A stretch of DNA of 64,000 nt from Salmonella bongori NCTC 12419 (GTDB taxonomy: Bacteria > Pseudomonadota > Gammaproteobacteria > Enterobacterales > Enterobacteriaceae). Numbering within the stretch: the first letter of the stretch is position 1; each line of letters begins with the position of its first letter. Below the pieces are notes generated by a model. The model had not been told where the DNA came from. It saw nothing but the letters and a program-made list of their open reading frames with translations, and ran no database searches. The position numbers and the translations under genes are program-made. Below, one piece after another: positions 1 to 9,811 of this stretch. The stretch is from positions 4,340,001 through 4,404,000 of the forward strand of contig NC_015761.1 in the NCBI RefSeq assembly GCF_000252995.1, in the 5' to 3' direction.

Positions 1-941
1 TTGTCTATGGTATTAGCATCTCTTTTATCGAACATGGTAATGCCGGTCTCGGCTTTACGCTATTTGGTTTGCTCCTTGCTATTATTCCTTTTATGGCGAT
101 GAAAGGGTTGCAGTATCAGGCGAGGATGACGTCGCTTAATGGCGTACGTTTCGGATTCCAGTGTTCTATGCTGCGTGCCTGGTGGTACATGTTCGCTGTG
201 CCGGTACTGCTGATGGCGGCGCTTTATATCGTCCTGTCTCTTATCTCTGTCATCACTACAGCCGTCGGCGGTTTAGTATTTAATATCGTCGTGCTTGGTT
301 TGCTGGCTATTATTGGGATCGGCGTCATTAACGGTGTTACCTGTAGCAAATGGATGACGTTGTTTGGCAATGGCGCAAACTTTGGCACTCATCGTTTCTC
401 GATTCAGGTTGATATTAAAACGTGTATCAGAGGATGTGTGCTGGCGATGCTGACCCTTTTCCCTTTTGCCATCGTGATGGGTTATCTGATCGCGCCAGTG
501 TTCACCGATCTTATTTTTTTGAGTATGACCGGGAATGCGATGGGCAGGGAGGCGATTTTTCTGCAATATTATAGCCAGCTAATGGCGTGCTATTTCCTTT
601 ATTTCCTCGCTATTCTGGTGGTAACCAGCTACCTGTATGTGACGTTACGCAACCTGTTTTTAAACAATTTGTCACTGGCGAATGATTCGATTCGTTTTCA
701 TTCCTCTGTCACTTCACACGGTATGCTGTGGCGGTTACTGACGATGGTTGTCCTCTCCGGCGTGACACTAGGGCTGGCTTACCCGTGGTTGAAAATGTGG
801 ATGGTGGGCTGGCTGGCACAGAATACACAGGTCCTGGGCGATTTGGATTCACTGGCATTAACTGATGATGAGCAGCCGCTGGAAAACGGTCCGCTGATGT
901 GGATTTCCCGCGGCATCATGCCTTACTTCCCATTTATCTGA
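1..941 (+). CDS. yjgN: YjgN family (DUF898) inner-membrane protein, 5' end outside window
   Basis: The reading frame is open from base 3 without a start codon, so the gene begins upstream and only the last 312 or so residues are here. It is very hydrophobic, with repeated stretches of 20 or more apolar residues typical of a multi-pass inner-membrane protein, and ends with a short soluble tail. DUF898 proteins such as E. coli YjgN (about 398 aa) have this look, and yjgN sits convergent to valS in enteric genomes as here. Function in the cell is not established. An apparent start at base 69 is only an internal TTG. Confidence 0.85.
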   Translation, partial: VYGISISFIEHGNAGLGFTLFGLLLAIIPFMAMKGLQYQARMTSLNGVRFGFQCSMLRAWWYMFAVPVLLMAALYIVLSLISVITTAVGGLVFNIVVLGLLAIIGIGVINGVTCSKWMTLFGNGANFGTHRFSIQVDIKTCIRGCVLAMLTLFPFAIVMGYLIAPVFTDLIFLSMTGNAMGREAIFLQYYSQLMACYFLYFLAILVVTSYLYVTLRNLFLNNLSLANDSIRFHSSVTSHGMLWRLLTMVVLSGVTLGLAYPWLKMWMVGWLAQNTQVLGDLDSLALTDDEQPLENGPLMWISRGIMPYFPFI

Positions 942-949
942 TGTAAAAA

Positions 950-969
950 GGCCGGCGTAAACGCCGGCC
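950..969. terminator. Bidirectional terminator between yjgN and valS
   Basis: GGCCGGCG and CGCCGGCC form an 8-bp perfect stem around a 4-base loop. A-rich sequence on the left gives a U tract for the minus-strand valS transcript; the right side AAAATGTATTTT is a weaker tract for yjgN. The two genes converge here. Confidence 0.8.
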
Positions 970-997
970 AAAATGTATTTTGCTGAATGGCGAATGA

Positions 998-3853
998 TTA
1001 CAGAGCGCTAATCACCGCTTGTTGCTCAATCAGCTTCGCTTTCGCTTCCGCATAGCCCTCCAGCTTCTCACGCTCTTTGGCGATCACCGCTTCCGGTGCG
1101 CGGGCAACAAAGCCTTCGTTAGCAAGCTTACCTTCAATACGGGCAATCTCACCTTCGATTTTTGCCACTTCTTTCGCCAGACGCGCCAGCTCATCCTCTT
1201 TGTTGATAAGACCAGCCATCGGGATCAGCAGCTCGGCACCGTCGATGATTTTAGCGACCGATACCGGGCCTTTGTCATCGGCAGGTAGCACGGTGATGCT
1301 TTCCAGACGCGCCAGAGTTTGCAGGAAGTTACGGTTGTCATTGACGCGACGAACGGCTTCTTCACTACAGCCGCGCAGCAGCAGTTCCAGCGGTTTGCCC
1401 GGCGCGATGTTCATTTCCGCACGGATATTACGTACGGCGATGATTGCCTGCTTCAGCCATTCGGTATCCGCGAGCGCCACTTCATCTACCTGAGAGGCAT
1501 CGTACTGCGGGAACGGCTGTAGCATGATAGTGTCAGCGGTGATACCGCAAATCACTTTCACGCGCTGCCAGATGGTTTCGGTAATGAACGGGATGATCGG
1601 ATGCGCCAGGCGCAGCAGACCTTCCAGTACTGTCACCAGCGTGTGTCGCGTGCCGCGCAGTTCAGATTCGGAACCGCCGGTCATCACCGGCTTAGTCAGC
1701 TCCAGATACCAGTCGCAGAACTGGTTCCAGGTGAATTCATACAGAATGCCCGCGGCGATATCAAAACGGAAGCTATCCAGCGCATCGCGGTATGCTTTGA
1801 TGGTCTGGTTGAATTCCGCCAGGATCCAGCGATCCGCCAGCGACAGCGTCATGTCGCCACCGTTGAAGCCGCAGTCCTGATCTTCGGTGTTCATCAACAC
1901 AAAGCGGCTGGCGTTCCACAGCTTGTTACAGAAGTTACGATAGCCTTCCAGACGTTTCATATCCCAGTTGATGTCGCGACCAGTCGACGCCAGCGCTGCC
2001 AGAGTGAAACGCAGGGCATCGGTACCGTGCGGCTCAATGCCATTCGGGAACTGCTTCTCGGTACGTTTGCGGATTTTCTCCGCCATCTGCGGCTGCATCA
2101 TGTTGCCGGTGCGTTTTTCCAGCAGTTCCGGCAGGGAGATACCATCAACCATATCCAGCGGGTCAATCACGTTGCCCTTAGATTTGGACATCTTCTGACC
2201 TTCGTCATCACGAATCAGACCTGTCATGTAGACGGTGTGGAACGGTACCTGCGGCTTGCCGTTTTCATCTTTGATGAAGTGCATGGTCATCATGATCATG
2301 CGGGCAATCCAGAAGAAGATGATGTCAAAGCCGGAAACCATCACGCTGGTGGGGTGGAACTGACGCAGGGCGTCGGTGTTTTCCGGCCAGCCGAGGGTAG
2401 AGAAGGTCCACAGTGCGGAGGAGAACCACGTATCCAGCACGTCGTCGTCCTGACGCAGCGCAACCTCCGCACCGAGGTTGTTTTCCTTGCGCACTTCGTC
2501 TTCGCTACGACCAACATACACGTTGCCGTCGTTGTCATACCAGGCCGGGATACGATGCCCCCACCACAGCTGGCGAGAAATACACCAGTCCTGGATATCG
2601 CGCATCCAGGAGAAGTACATGTTTTCGTACTGCTTCGGCACGAACTGAATGTCGCCGTTCTCAACGGCTTCAACCGCCGGTTTTGCCAGTACGTCGGCGC
2701 GTACATACCACTGGTCAGTCAGCATGGGTTCGATAACTACGCCGCCACGGTCACCGTATGGCACGGTGAGATCATGCGGTTTAATCTCTTCCAGCAGACC
2801 AAGCGCATCGACGGCGGCGACCACCGCTTTACGGGCGGCAAAGCGTTCCAGCTTCTGGAACTCCGCCGGGATCTCGCTGGAGTAGATGTCAGACTCTTCG
2901 CCTTTAGTATCAAACACTTCTGCGCTTTCACGGATATCGCCGTCAAAAGTCAGAATATTGATCATCGGCAGCTGATGACGGCGACCGACTTCATAGTCGT
3001 TAAAGTCGTGCGCCGGGGTGATTTTCACGCAGCCGGTGCCTTTTTCCATATCGGCGTGTTCATCGCCAACGATGGGAATACGGCGATTCACCAGCGGCAG
3101 CACCACGAATTTGCCAATCAGATCTTTGTAACGCGGGTCTTCCGGATTTACCGCCACGCCGGTATCGCCCAGCAGGGTTTCCGGACGGGTAGTGGCAACG
3201 ACCAGGTAATCTTTACCGTCAGCGGTTTTCGCGCCGTCGGCGAGCGGATAGCGGATATGCCACATCGAGCCTTTGGACTCGCGGTTTTCCACTTCCAGAT
3301 CGGAGATGGCGGTACGCAGTTTCGGGTCCCAGTTGACCAGGCGCTTACCACGGTAAATCAGATCTTCTTTATACAGGCGAACGAAAACTTCTTTCACGGC
3401 ATTGGAAAGGCCTTCGTCCATGGTGAAGCGCTCGCGCTCCCAGTCTACGGAGTTGCCAAGACGGCGCATCTGACGGGTAATCGTACCGCCAGATTCCGCT
3501 TTCCACTGCCAGATTTTATCAATAAAGGCGTCGCGGCCGTAATCGTGACGGGTTTTACCTTCTTCAGCGGCAATCTTGCGCTCAACCACCATCTGGGTGG
3601 CGATCCCGGCGTGATCGGTACCGACCTGCCACAGGGTATTTTTCCCCTGCATACGCTGATAGCGGATCATGGTATCCATGATGGTTTGCTGGAAAGCATG
3701 ACCCATATGCAAACTGCCGGTAACGTTCGGCGGCGGGATCATGATGCAGAAACTCTCCTGGCTTTCATCGCCATTCGGTTTGAAATAGCCCTGCTTTTCC
3801 CAGTGCTCGTAAAGCGGCTGTTCGATATCTTGGGGGTTATATGTCTTTTCCAT
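998..3853 (-). CDS. valS: Valyl-tRNA synthetase
   Basis: Cytoplasmic class I aminoacyl-tRNA synthetase that charges tRNA-Val with valine and edits mischarged threonine. The 951-residue length equals the E. coli enzyme. The HIGH-type motif is HMGH at residues 49-52 after PPNVTGSL, and the KMSKS loop appears as KMSKSKGN near residue 554. The C-terminal 65 residues form the charged coiled-coil arm (LARLAKEVAKIEGEIARIEG) usual for ValRS. The start is fixed by the ATG overlapping the last base of holC, giving the holC-valS arrangement of enterics. Confidence 0.98.
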   Translation of the reverse strand: MEKTYNPQDIEQPLYEHWEKQGYFKPNGDESQESFCIMIPPPNVTGSLHMGHAFQQTIMDTMIRYQRMQGKNTLWQVGTDHAGIATQMVVERKIAAEEGKTRHDYGRDAFIDKIWQWKAESGGTITRQMRRLGNSVDWERERFTMDEGLSNAVKEVFVRLYKEDLIYRGKRLVNWDPKLRTAISDLEVENRESKGSMWHIRYPLADGAKTADGKDYLVVATTRPETLLGDTGVAVNPEDPRYKDLIGKFVVLPLVNRRIPIVGDEHADMEKGTGCVKITPAHDFNDYEVGRRHQLPMINILTFDGDIRESAEVFDTKGEESDIYSSEIPAEFQKLERFAARKAVVAAVDALGLLEEIKPHDLTVPYGDRGGVVIEPMLTDQWYVRADVLAKPAVEAVENGDIQFVPKQYENMYFSWMRDIQDWCISRQLWWGHRIPAWYDNDGNVYVGRSEDEVRKENNLGAEVALRQDDDVLDTWFSSALWTFSTLGWPENTDALRQFHPTSVMVSGFDIIFFWIARMIMMTMHFIKDENGKPQVPFHTVYMTGLIRDDEGQKMSKSKGNVIDPLDMVDGISLPELLEKRTGNMMQPQMAEKIRKRTEKQFPNGIEPHGTDALRFTLAALASTGRDINWDMKRLEGYRNFCNKLWNASRFVLMNTEDQDCGFNGGDMTLSLADRWILAEFNQTIKAYRDALDSFRFDIAAGILYEFTWNQFCDWYLELTKPVMTGGSESELRGTRHTLVTVLEGLLRLAHPIIPFITETIWQRVKVICGITADTIMLQPFPQYDASQVDEVALADTEWLKQAIIAVRNIRAEMNIAPGKPLELLLRGCSEEAVRRVNDNRNFLQTLARLESITVLPADDKGPVSVAKIIDGAELLIPMAGLINKEDELARLAKEVAKIEGEIARIEGKLANEGFVARAPEAVIAKEREKLEGYAEAKAKLIEQQAVISAL

Positions 3854-4296
3854 TATTTCCAGGTTGCCGTATTCAGGTTAAAACCAGCCACGCGGTAGGC
3901 TTTGTAGCGTTCGCGCGCCAGTTGTTTCAAATTTTCTTCGTAAGGGACGAAGTCTATCACTTCTGTGAAAGCGGTGGCAAAATCTGCAAAGCCGACGCGC
4001 AGGCTGATTAGTAAATCGCGTGGGCTGCTGTTGCGTTTTTGCGGCCAGGCGATTTCCACCGGCGCGCCGCCGCGTGGGCCTTCGCCTGCCAGATTGTGCG
4101 GGACAAAACTTTCCGCCGGTCTCGCCCACAGCGCTTCATCCAGTCGAATGGCCTGCTGCTCGTCTTCGCAGGCGATCAACACGCGCTTGCCTGTGCGCCA
4201 CCGTTCTGCGGTAATTTCACATACCAATTGCTCGACGGCGCTTAAGTCCTCGACGGTAGTGTCATTGTCCAGAAGATAGAACGTTGCATTCTTCAT
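3853..4296 (-). CDS. holC: DNA polymerase III chi subunit
   Basis: Chi is the 147-residue accessory subunit of the replicative clamp-loader complex; it pairs with psi (HolD) and contacts single-strand binding protein. The protein begins MKNATFYLLDNDT and ends FNLNTATWK as in the enteric family. Its stop overlaps the valS start by one base, so the two are translated from one mRNA. The pepA-holC-valS order is conserved in E. coli and Salmonella. Confidence 0.97.
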   Translation of the reverse strand: MKNATFYLLDNDTTVEDLSAVEQLVCEITAERWRTGKRVLIACEDEQQAIRLDEALWARPAESFVPHNLAGEGPRGGAPVEIAWPQKRNSSPRDLLISLRVGFADFATAFTEVIDFVPYEENLKQLARERYKAYRVAGFNLNTATWK

Positions 4297-4349
4297 ATAT
4301 GTCTGGGGCTTCTTGTGGTGGATTTAAATGCGTTGCCATGATGCCTCCC

Positions 4350-4422
4350 GTAGGCCGGATAAGCGCAGCGCCATCCGGCAAAACGCCTGATGGCGGCGCT
4401 AATGCGCCTTATCAGGCCTACG
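4350..4422. repeat. REP/BIME palindrome pair between holC and pepA
   Basis: Two facing REP units: TAGGCCGGATAAGCGCAGCG, then CCATCCGGC, and on the other side GCGCCTTATCAGGCCTACGG. The GCCGGAT...ATCCGGC core is the standard enterobacterial REP signature. Such elements stabilise mRNA ends and bind gyrase, Pol I or IHF. Confidence 0.85.
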
Positions 4423-4436
4423 GGGTAACCTCAAAC

Positions 4437-5948
4437 TTACTCTTCGCCGTTAAAACCAGCACGATTGAGCAGGAACTGCGCCAGTAGCGCTACCGGACGA
4501 CCTGTTGCGCCTTTCGCTTTTCCGGAGCGCCAGGCAGTACCGGCAATGTCCAGGTGCGCCCAGTTGTACTTACGGGTAAAGCGCGACAGGAAGCAACCTG
4601 CGGTAATCGCGCCGCCAGGACGTCCGCCGATGTTGGCCATATCGGCAAAATTGGATTCCAGCTGCTCCTGGTACTCATCGCCTAATGGCAGCCGCCACGC
4701 GCGGTCACCCGCCTGCTCGGAGGCGCCGATCAGCTCATGCGCCAGCGGGTTGTGGTTCGACATCAGGCCAGTGATGTGATGGCCCAGCGCAATCACGCAG
4801 GCGCCAGTCAGCGTGGCGACGTCAATGACCGCTTCCGGCTCGAAACGCTCGACGTAGGTTAACACATCGCACAAGACCAGACGGCCTTCGGCGTCAGTGT
4901 TCAGCACTTCAACGGTCTGTCCGGACATCGTGGTCAGCACGTCACCTGGACGATACGCGCGGCCACCCGGCATGTTTTCACAGCCCGCCAGTACGCCAAT
5001 GACGTTAATCGGCAGTTGCAGCTCTGCGACCATCCGCATTACGCCATAGACTGCCGCTGCGCCACACATGTCGTACTTCATCTCGTCCATCCCCTCAGAT
5101 GGCTTGATTGAGATGCCGCCGGAGTCGAAGGTCAGGCCTTTACCGACCAGCACGATCGGGCGCGCCTCCTCAGACGAGTTGCCTTTGTACTCGATAACCG
5201 ACATCAGCGACTCGTTCTGCGAACCGTGGCCCACCGCCAGATAAGCATTCATTCCCAGTTCACGCATCTGCTGTTCGCCAATCACGCGGGTAATGACATT
5301 TGTGCTGTAGCTGTCGGCTAACTGACGCGCCTGCGACGCCAGGTAGGCGGCGTTACAGATATTGGGCGGCATGTTGCCGAGATCTTTCGCCGCTTTAATA
5401 CCGGCGGCAATCGCCAGACCGTGCTGAATAGCGCGTTCGCCGCTGGTGAGCTCACGGCGGGTCGGCACGTTAAAGACCATCTTACGCAGCGGGCGGCGAG
5501 GCTCGCTTTTGTTGGTCTTGAGTTGATCAAAACTATATAGCGTCTCTTTGGCCGTTTCGACGGCCTGTCGCACTTTCCAGTAGTTGTTGCGGCCTTTGAC
5601 GTGTAGTTCGGTCAGGAAACAGACCGCTTCCATTGAGCCAGTATCATTCAGAGTATTTATCGTTTTCTGAATAACCTGCTTATACTGACGTTCATCAAGC
5701 TCGCGCTCTTTGCCGCAACCAATGAGGAGGATTCGCTCGGACAGAACGTTAGGAACATGGTGCAGCAACAGAGTCTGCCCCGGTTTTCCTTCCAGTTCGC
5801 CGCGACGCAGCAATGCGCTGATGTATCCGTCGCTAATTTTGTCGAGCTGTTCTGCAATCGGAGAAAGGCGACGCGGTTCAAAGACGCCCACGACAATGCA
5901 GGCACTCCGCTGTTTCTCCGGGCTACCGCTTTTTACACTGAACTCCAT
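4437..5948 (-). CDS. pepA: Leucyl aminopeptidase A, Xer accessory and carAB regulator
   Basis: Cytosolic M17 aminopeptidase with two metal ions that removes N-terminal residues, leucine preferred. At 503 residues it matches E. coli PepA. The metal-site segments GKGLTFDSGGISIKPSEG and NTDAEGRLVLCD are present, with the DMCGAAAV segment between them. In enterics the hexamer also binds DNA, acting as an accessory factor in XerCD recombination at plasmid cer-type sites and as a repressor of carAB. It is transcribed divergently from lptF and upstream of holC. Confidence 0.98.
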   Translation of the reverse strand: MEFSVKSGSPEKQRSACIVVGVFEPRRLSPIAEQLDKISDGYISALLRRGELEGKPGQTLLLHHVPNVLSERILLIGCGKERELDERQYKQVIQKTINTLNDTGSMEAVCFLTELHVKGRNNYWKVRQAVETAKETLYSFDQLKTNKSEPRRPLRKMVFNVPTRRELTSGERAIQHGLAIAAGIKAAKDLGNMPPNICNAAYLASQARQLADSYSTNVITRVIGEQQMRELGMNAYLAVGHGSQNESLMSVIEYKGNSSEEARPIVLVGKGLTFDSGGISIKPSEGMDEMKYDMCGAAAVYGVMRMVAELQLPINVIGVLAGCENMPGGRAYRPGDVLTTMSGQTVEVLNTDAEGRLVLCDVLTYVERFEPEAVIDVATLTGACVIALGHHITGLMSNHNPLAHELIGASEQAGDRAWRLPLGDEYQEQLESNFADMANIGGRPGGAITAGCFLSRFTRKYNWAHLDIAGTAWRSGKAKGATGRPVALLAQFLLNRAGFNGEE

Positions 5949-5992
5949 GCACTATGCTCCTGAATCTTAAAGACAACAGTGGTGGCTACAGC

Positions 5993-6119
5993 TATACTCG
6001 TCGTCTTTCAAGTTGCAGATGCGTTGGCTGCGCCTGCTCACCCCTGTCACTTACCTGATGTAAGCTCCGGGGCTTCACAGTCTTGCCGCCTGCCTGCAAC
6101 TCGAAATCCATAGAGTATA
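5993..6119. repeat. Intergenic imperfect palindromic repeat between pepA and lptF
   Basis: The outer arms TATACTC and GAGTATA, then TTTCAAGTTGCAG and CTGCAACTCGAAA, pair over about 127 bp with a central TTACCTGATGTAA dyad. This matches my memory of a dispersed palindromic intergenic repeat in Enterobacteriaceae that is distinct from REP. The formal family name could not be confirmed from sequence alone. It fills most of the pepA/lptF divergent gap, so it may affect both promoters. Confidence 0.65.
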
Positions 6120-6340
6120 GAAATTGAAAGCTTTCGTAACTCATGTCCGCTGTTGCGGTGACTTCGTGTTAATCTTAACGTTATTACGGCATTGGCACGT
6201 CAGAACAAGTTCTGAGAGGTGAATCCGCTGAGTATAATGATCTTAGCGATGATTTCGACGACTCAAGAGAATAAATGACGTTTAAGCCATGAAACAAGCT
6301 AAATTCCAGCAAAAAATGGGTTTTTACGGGCGTATTTAAA

Positions 6341-7441
6341 GTGATAATCATAAGATATCTGGTGCGGGAGACGCTCAAAAGCCAGCTGGCGATACTTTTC
6401 ATCTTACTTTTGATCTTCTTTTGTCAAAAGTTAGTGAGGATCCTCGGCGCGGCGGTTGACGGCGATATTCCCGCAAATCTGGTGCTCTCGCTTCTGGGGC
6501 TGGGCGTACCCGAAATGGCGCAGCTCATCCTGCCATTAAGTCTGTTCCTCGGGCTTCTGATGACGCTGGGTAAACTTTATACCGAAAGTGAAATTACGGT
6601 CATGCACGCCTGCGGGTTGAGTAAAGCCGTACTGGTAAAGGCTGCCATGGTGCTGGCGTTATTTACCGGTATCCTTGCAGCGGTAAACGTGATGTGGGCT
6701 GGCCCGTGGTCGTCAAAACATCAGGATGAAGTGCTGGCGGAGGCAAAAGCGAACCCAGGTATGGCGGCGCTGGCGCAGGGGCAATTCCAGCAAGCGACCA
6801 ACGGCAGTTCGGTACTGTTTATTGAAAGCGTTGACGGCAGTGATTTTCACGATGTTTTTCTGGCGCAAATTCGCCCGAAAGGTAATGCTCGTCCTTCGGT
6901 CGTGGTGGCCGATTCCGGACATTTGACCCAATTGCGGGATGGTTCTCAGGTTGTCACGTTAAACAAAGGGACGCGCTTTGAGGGGACCGCGTTGCTGCGC
7001 GATTTTCGTATCACTGACTTCCAGAACTACCAGGCGATTATTGGCCATCAGGCCGTGGCGCTGGATCCGAACGATACTGACCAGATGGACATGCGCACGT
7101 TGTGGAATACCGACAACGATCGCGCCCGCGCCGAACTGCACTGGCGGATCACGTTAGTATTCACTGTGTTTATGATGGCGCTCATGGTCGTGCCGCTCAG
7201 CGTGGTGAACCCACGTCAGGGGCGAGTCTTGTCTATGCTGCCAGCCATGCTGCTTTATCTGCTGTTCTTCCTGATTCAGACGTCCATTAAATCAAATGGT
7301 GGTAAAGGGAAACTGGATCCGGTTATCTGGATGTGGGCGGTAAACCTGATCTATCTGGCATTGGCGATTGGTTTGAACCTGTGGGATACGGTGCCAGTCC
7401 GCCGCCTGCGTGCCCGTTTTCTGCGTAAAGGAGCGGTATAA
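6341..7441 (+). CDS. lptF: LPS export permease LptF
   Basis: One of the two transmembrane halves of the LptB2FG ABC transporter, which extracts lipopolysaccharide from the inner membrane and passes it to LptC and LptA. The 366-residue protein has the YjgP/YjgQ plan: three N-terminal membrane segments, a central periplasmic beta-jellyroll domain (roughly 120-265), then three C-terminal segments. The initiation codon here is GTG (valine codon read as M before IIIRYLVRETL). Its stop overlaps the ATG of lptG, so the two are co-translated. It is essential in enterics. Confidence 0.97.
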   Translation: MIIIRYLVRETLKSQLAILFILLLIFFCQKLVRILGAAVDGDIPANLVLSLLGLGVPEMAQLILPLSLFLGLLMTLGKLYTESEITVMHACGLSKAVLVKAAMVLALFTGILAAVNVMWAGPWSSKHQDEVLAEAKANPGMAALAQGQFQQATNGSSVLFIESVDGSDFHDVFLAQIRPKGNARPSVVVADSGHLTQLRDGSQVVTLNKGTRFEGTALLRDFRITDFQNYQAIIGHQAVALDPNDTDQMDMRTLWNTDNDRARAELHWRITLVFTVFMMALMVVPLSVVNPRQGRVLSMLPAMLLYLLFFLIQTSIKSNGGKGKLDPVIWMWAVNLIYLALAIGLNLWDTVPVRRLRARFLRKGAV

Positions 7442-8523
7442 TGCAGCCATTTGGTGTACTTGACCGCTATATCGGTAAAACCATTTTTACCACCATCATG
7501 ATGACGTTGTTCATGCTGGTGTCGCTCTCCGGCATTATCAAGTTTGTCGATCAGCTGAAAAAAGCGGGGCAGGGTAACTACGACGCGCTGGGCGCGGGTA
7601 TGTACACCCTGCTCAGCGTACCTAAGGATATCCAGATCTTCTTTCCTATGGCGGCGCTGCTTGGTGCGCTGCTGGGACTGGGGATGCTGGCGCAGCGTAG
7701 CGAACTGGTGGTGATGCAGGCATCGGGTTTCACCCGTATGCAGGTGGCGCTGTCGGTGATGAAAACGGCTATCCCTCTGGTGCTGTTAACCATGGCGATA
7801 GGCGAATGGGTCGCCCCGCAGGGCGAGCAGATGGCGCGTAACTATCGTGCGCAGGCGATGTACGGGGGATCGCTGCTTTCCACCCAACAAGGTCTGTGGG
7901 CCAAAGACGGGAATAACTTTGTCTACATTGAGCGGGTGAAGGGCGACGAAGAGCTGGCCGGTATTAGTATTTACGCGTTTAACGATCAGCGTCGTTTACA
8001 GTCGGTACGTTACGCCGCTTCGGCAAAATTCGATCCGGAGCATAAGGTCTGGCGTTTGTCGCAGGTGGATGAGTCCGATCTGCAAAACCCGAAACAGATC
8101 ACCGGTTCGCAGACGGTGAGCGGCACCTGGAAAACGAACCTGACGCCGGATAAGTTAGGCGTGGTAGCGCTGGACCCGGATGCGCTTTCCATCAGCGGTC
8201 TGCATAACTATGTTAAATATCTGAAATCGAGCGGTCAGGACGCCGGACGTTATCAGCTCAATATGTGGAGTAAAATCTTCCAGCCGCTCTCCGTGGCGGT
8301 GATGATGCTGATGGCGCTGTCGTTTATCTTTGGACCGCTACGCAGCGTACCGATGGGCGTGCGTGTGGTGACGGGGATTAGCTTTGGCTTCGTCTTCTAC
8401 GTCCTCGACCAGATTTTTGGCCCGTTGACGCTGGTTTACGGCATTCCGCCTATTGTTGGCGCGCTGTTGCCGAGCGCGTCTTTCTTCCTGATTAGCCTAT
8501 GGCTAATGCTACGTAAGTCGTAA
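7441..8523 (+). CDS. lptG: LPS export permease LptG
   Basis: The partner of LptF in the inner-membrane LptB2FG exporter. At 360 residues it has the same layout: N-terminal membrane helices (MQPFGVLDRYIGKTIF...), a periplasmic domain in the middle, and a C-terminal helix trio ending LWLMLRKS. The ATG lies inside the lptF stop codon, TATAATG. Downstream there are only REP sequences before the oppositely oriented idnR, so lptFG forms a two-gene unit. Confidence 0.97.
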   Translation: MQPFGVLDRYIGKTIFTTIMMTLFMLVSLSGIIKFVDQLKKAGQGNYDALGAGMYTLLSVPKDIQIFFPMAALLGALLGLGMLAQRSELVVMQASGFTRMQVALSVMKTAIPLVLLTMAIGEWVAPQGEQMARNYRAQAMYGGSLLSTQQGLWAKDGNNFVYIERVKGDEELAGISIYAFNDQRRLQSVRYAASAKFDPEHKVWRLSQVDESDLQNPKQITGSQTVSGTWKTNLTPDKLGVVALDPDALSISGLHNYVKYLKSSGQDAGRYQLNMWSKIFQPLSVAVMMLMALSFIFGPLRSVPMGVRVVTGISFGFVFYVLDQIFGPLTLVYGIPPIVGALLPSASFFLISLWLMLRKS

Positions 8524-8530
8524 TCACAGG

Positions 8531-8635
8531 CCGCCATCCGGCAATGTAGTAAAGCGCAGTGCCTGATGGCGCTGCGCTTATCCGGCCTACCAGGACCCGT
8601 AGGTCTGATAAGTCCTTTACGCCGCCATCCGGCAG
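8531..8635. repeat. REP/BIME cluster after lptG
   Basis: Three REP-like units in alternating orientation: GCCGCCATCCGGCA, GCGCTTATCCGGCCTAC, and a diverged GTAGGTCTGATAAG ... GCCGCCATCCGGCAGAC. It lies between the convergent lptG and idnR. Confidence 0.8.
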
Positions 8636-8749
8636 ACAGCCTGGTATTCCTCGAATGATGTAGCGCGTAACCTGACGCGTGGCGCTTTTGGCTACGCGTT
8701 AAGCTCAGGTAAGCTGCGGGAAGAGAATAAGTGCAGTAGTTCAAAAAAT

Positions 8750-9748
8750 TTATAATGTGTTGCCGTGATAAATCTGATAACCCAAATCAATCGTATTATG
8801 GTTGAGATCGTTATTTTTAATTTTGTTGAGCAACATCTGCGCTGCTCTGCGACCGATCTCAAAACGAGGGGTAATTACGCTGGCGAGGCTCGGTATCATT
8901 TGCCTGCCCATCTCCAGACCGTGGAAGCCGGCGATGGAGATCTGCTCCGGTACGGCCAGTTGACGCTCGCGGCACCACAGTAGAGCGCCCATTGCGATAT
9001 CGTCGTTAGTACAAAAGACGCCATCTACGTCCGGGTGTGCAGTAAGCGCATCACGCATTAGCTGTATCCCCAGATGGATAGAGGAGATAGCGCGGGGATT
9101 GATGCGCAACGGCGCCAGCCCCCGGCGCGTCATCGCATCGCAGTAGCCATGATAACGCTGCTCATCACGGATATCGTCTTTTGAACCCAGATAGAGGATT
9201 TTCCGCCGCTGGCGTTTATCCAGCATGGTGCTGACCATATCAAAGGCGGCCTGACGGTTATCAAACCCCACCTCCATATCTAAGCGATCGCCCTGGATAT
9301 CCATGAGTTCTACAATCGGAAGGGTAGCTGAGCGCAGGAATTTGACGGTTCTGAGCGTATGATATTTTTCTGAAAGAATAATGCCGTCGATATTGTAAGA
9401 CAGTAAATTGATAACGGACTCTTCTTCCGAATCGCGATTGTAATTGTAATTCGCAATGAGAGTTTGGTAGTTATGACCCGACGTTACGGATTCAATCCCG
9501 GCAAGAATGTCGGCAAACAACTGGTTCTGGAAAGAGGGGATCAGCACGCCCAGAGTGTAACTTTGCGCGTTTAACAGCATAGCAGGCGCGCGATTTGGTA
9601 TGTAGTTAATTTCCTCCATGATCTGCGCAATACGCTCGCCGGTTTCCCTGGCGACTTTTTTCGGCGAGCGGATGTAACGGCTCACCGTCATTTTTGTCAC
9701 GCCTGCAAGCGTAGCGATATCCTGCAAAGAAATTCTGTGATTCCTCAT
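8750..9748 (-). CDS. idnR: LacI-family regulator of L-idonate catabolism
   Basis: A LacI/GalR-type DNA-binding regulator of 332 residues. The N-terminal helix-turn-helix is ISLQDIATLAGVTKMTVSRY followed by the hinge helix region; the rest is a periplasmic-binding-protein-like effector domain. In E. coli IdnR responds to idonate or 5-ketogluconate, activates the idn genes and cross-regulates the GntI gluconate genes. It is the last gene of idnDOTR here, 63 bp after idnT. An operator-like site lies in the idnD/idnK gap. Confidence 0.95.
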   Translation of the reverse strand: MRNHRISLQDIATLAGVTKMTVSRYIRSPKKVARETGERIAQIMEEINYIPNRAPAMLLNAQSYTLGVLIPSFQNQLFADILAGIESVTSGHNYQTLIANYNYNRDSEEESVINLLSYNIDGIILSEKYHTLRTVKFLRSATLPIVELMDIQGDRLDMEVGFDNRQAAFDMVSTMLDKRQRRKILYLGSKDDIRDEQRYHGYCDAMTRRGLAPLRINPRAISSIHLGIQLMRDALTAHPDVDGVFCTNDDIAMGALLWCRERQLAVPEQISIAGFHGLEMGRQMIPSLASVITPRFEIGRRAAQMLLNKIKNNDLNHNTIDLGYQIYHGNTL

Positions 9749-9811
9749 GTTTTCTCCAGTACCGGGGGCGGGAAAGTCGCCCCCATGGTTAATTGTGCTG
9801 CGGATGATGAA

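Noticed and set aside
1601..3898. 765-residue plus-strand open frame opposite valS
   Set aside because: It is an antisense shadow of valS caused by codon bias; it is His/Gln/Phe-rich, with no plausible start or domain.
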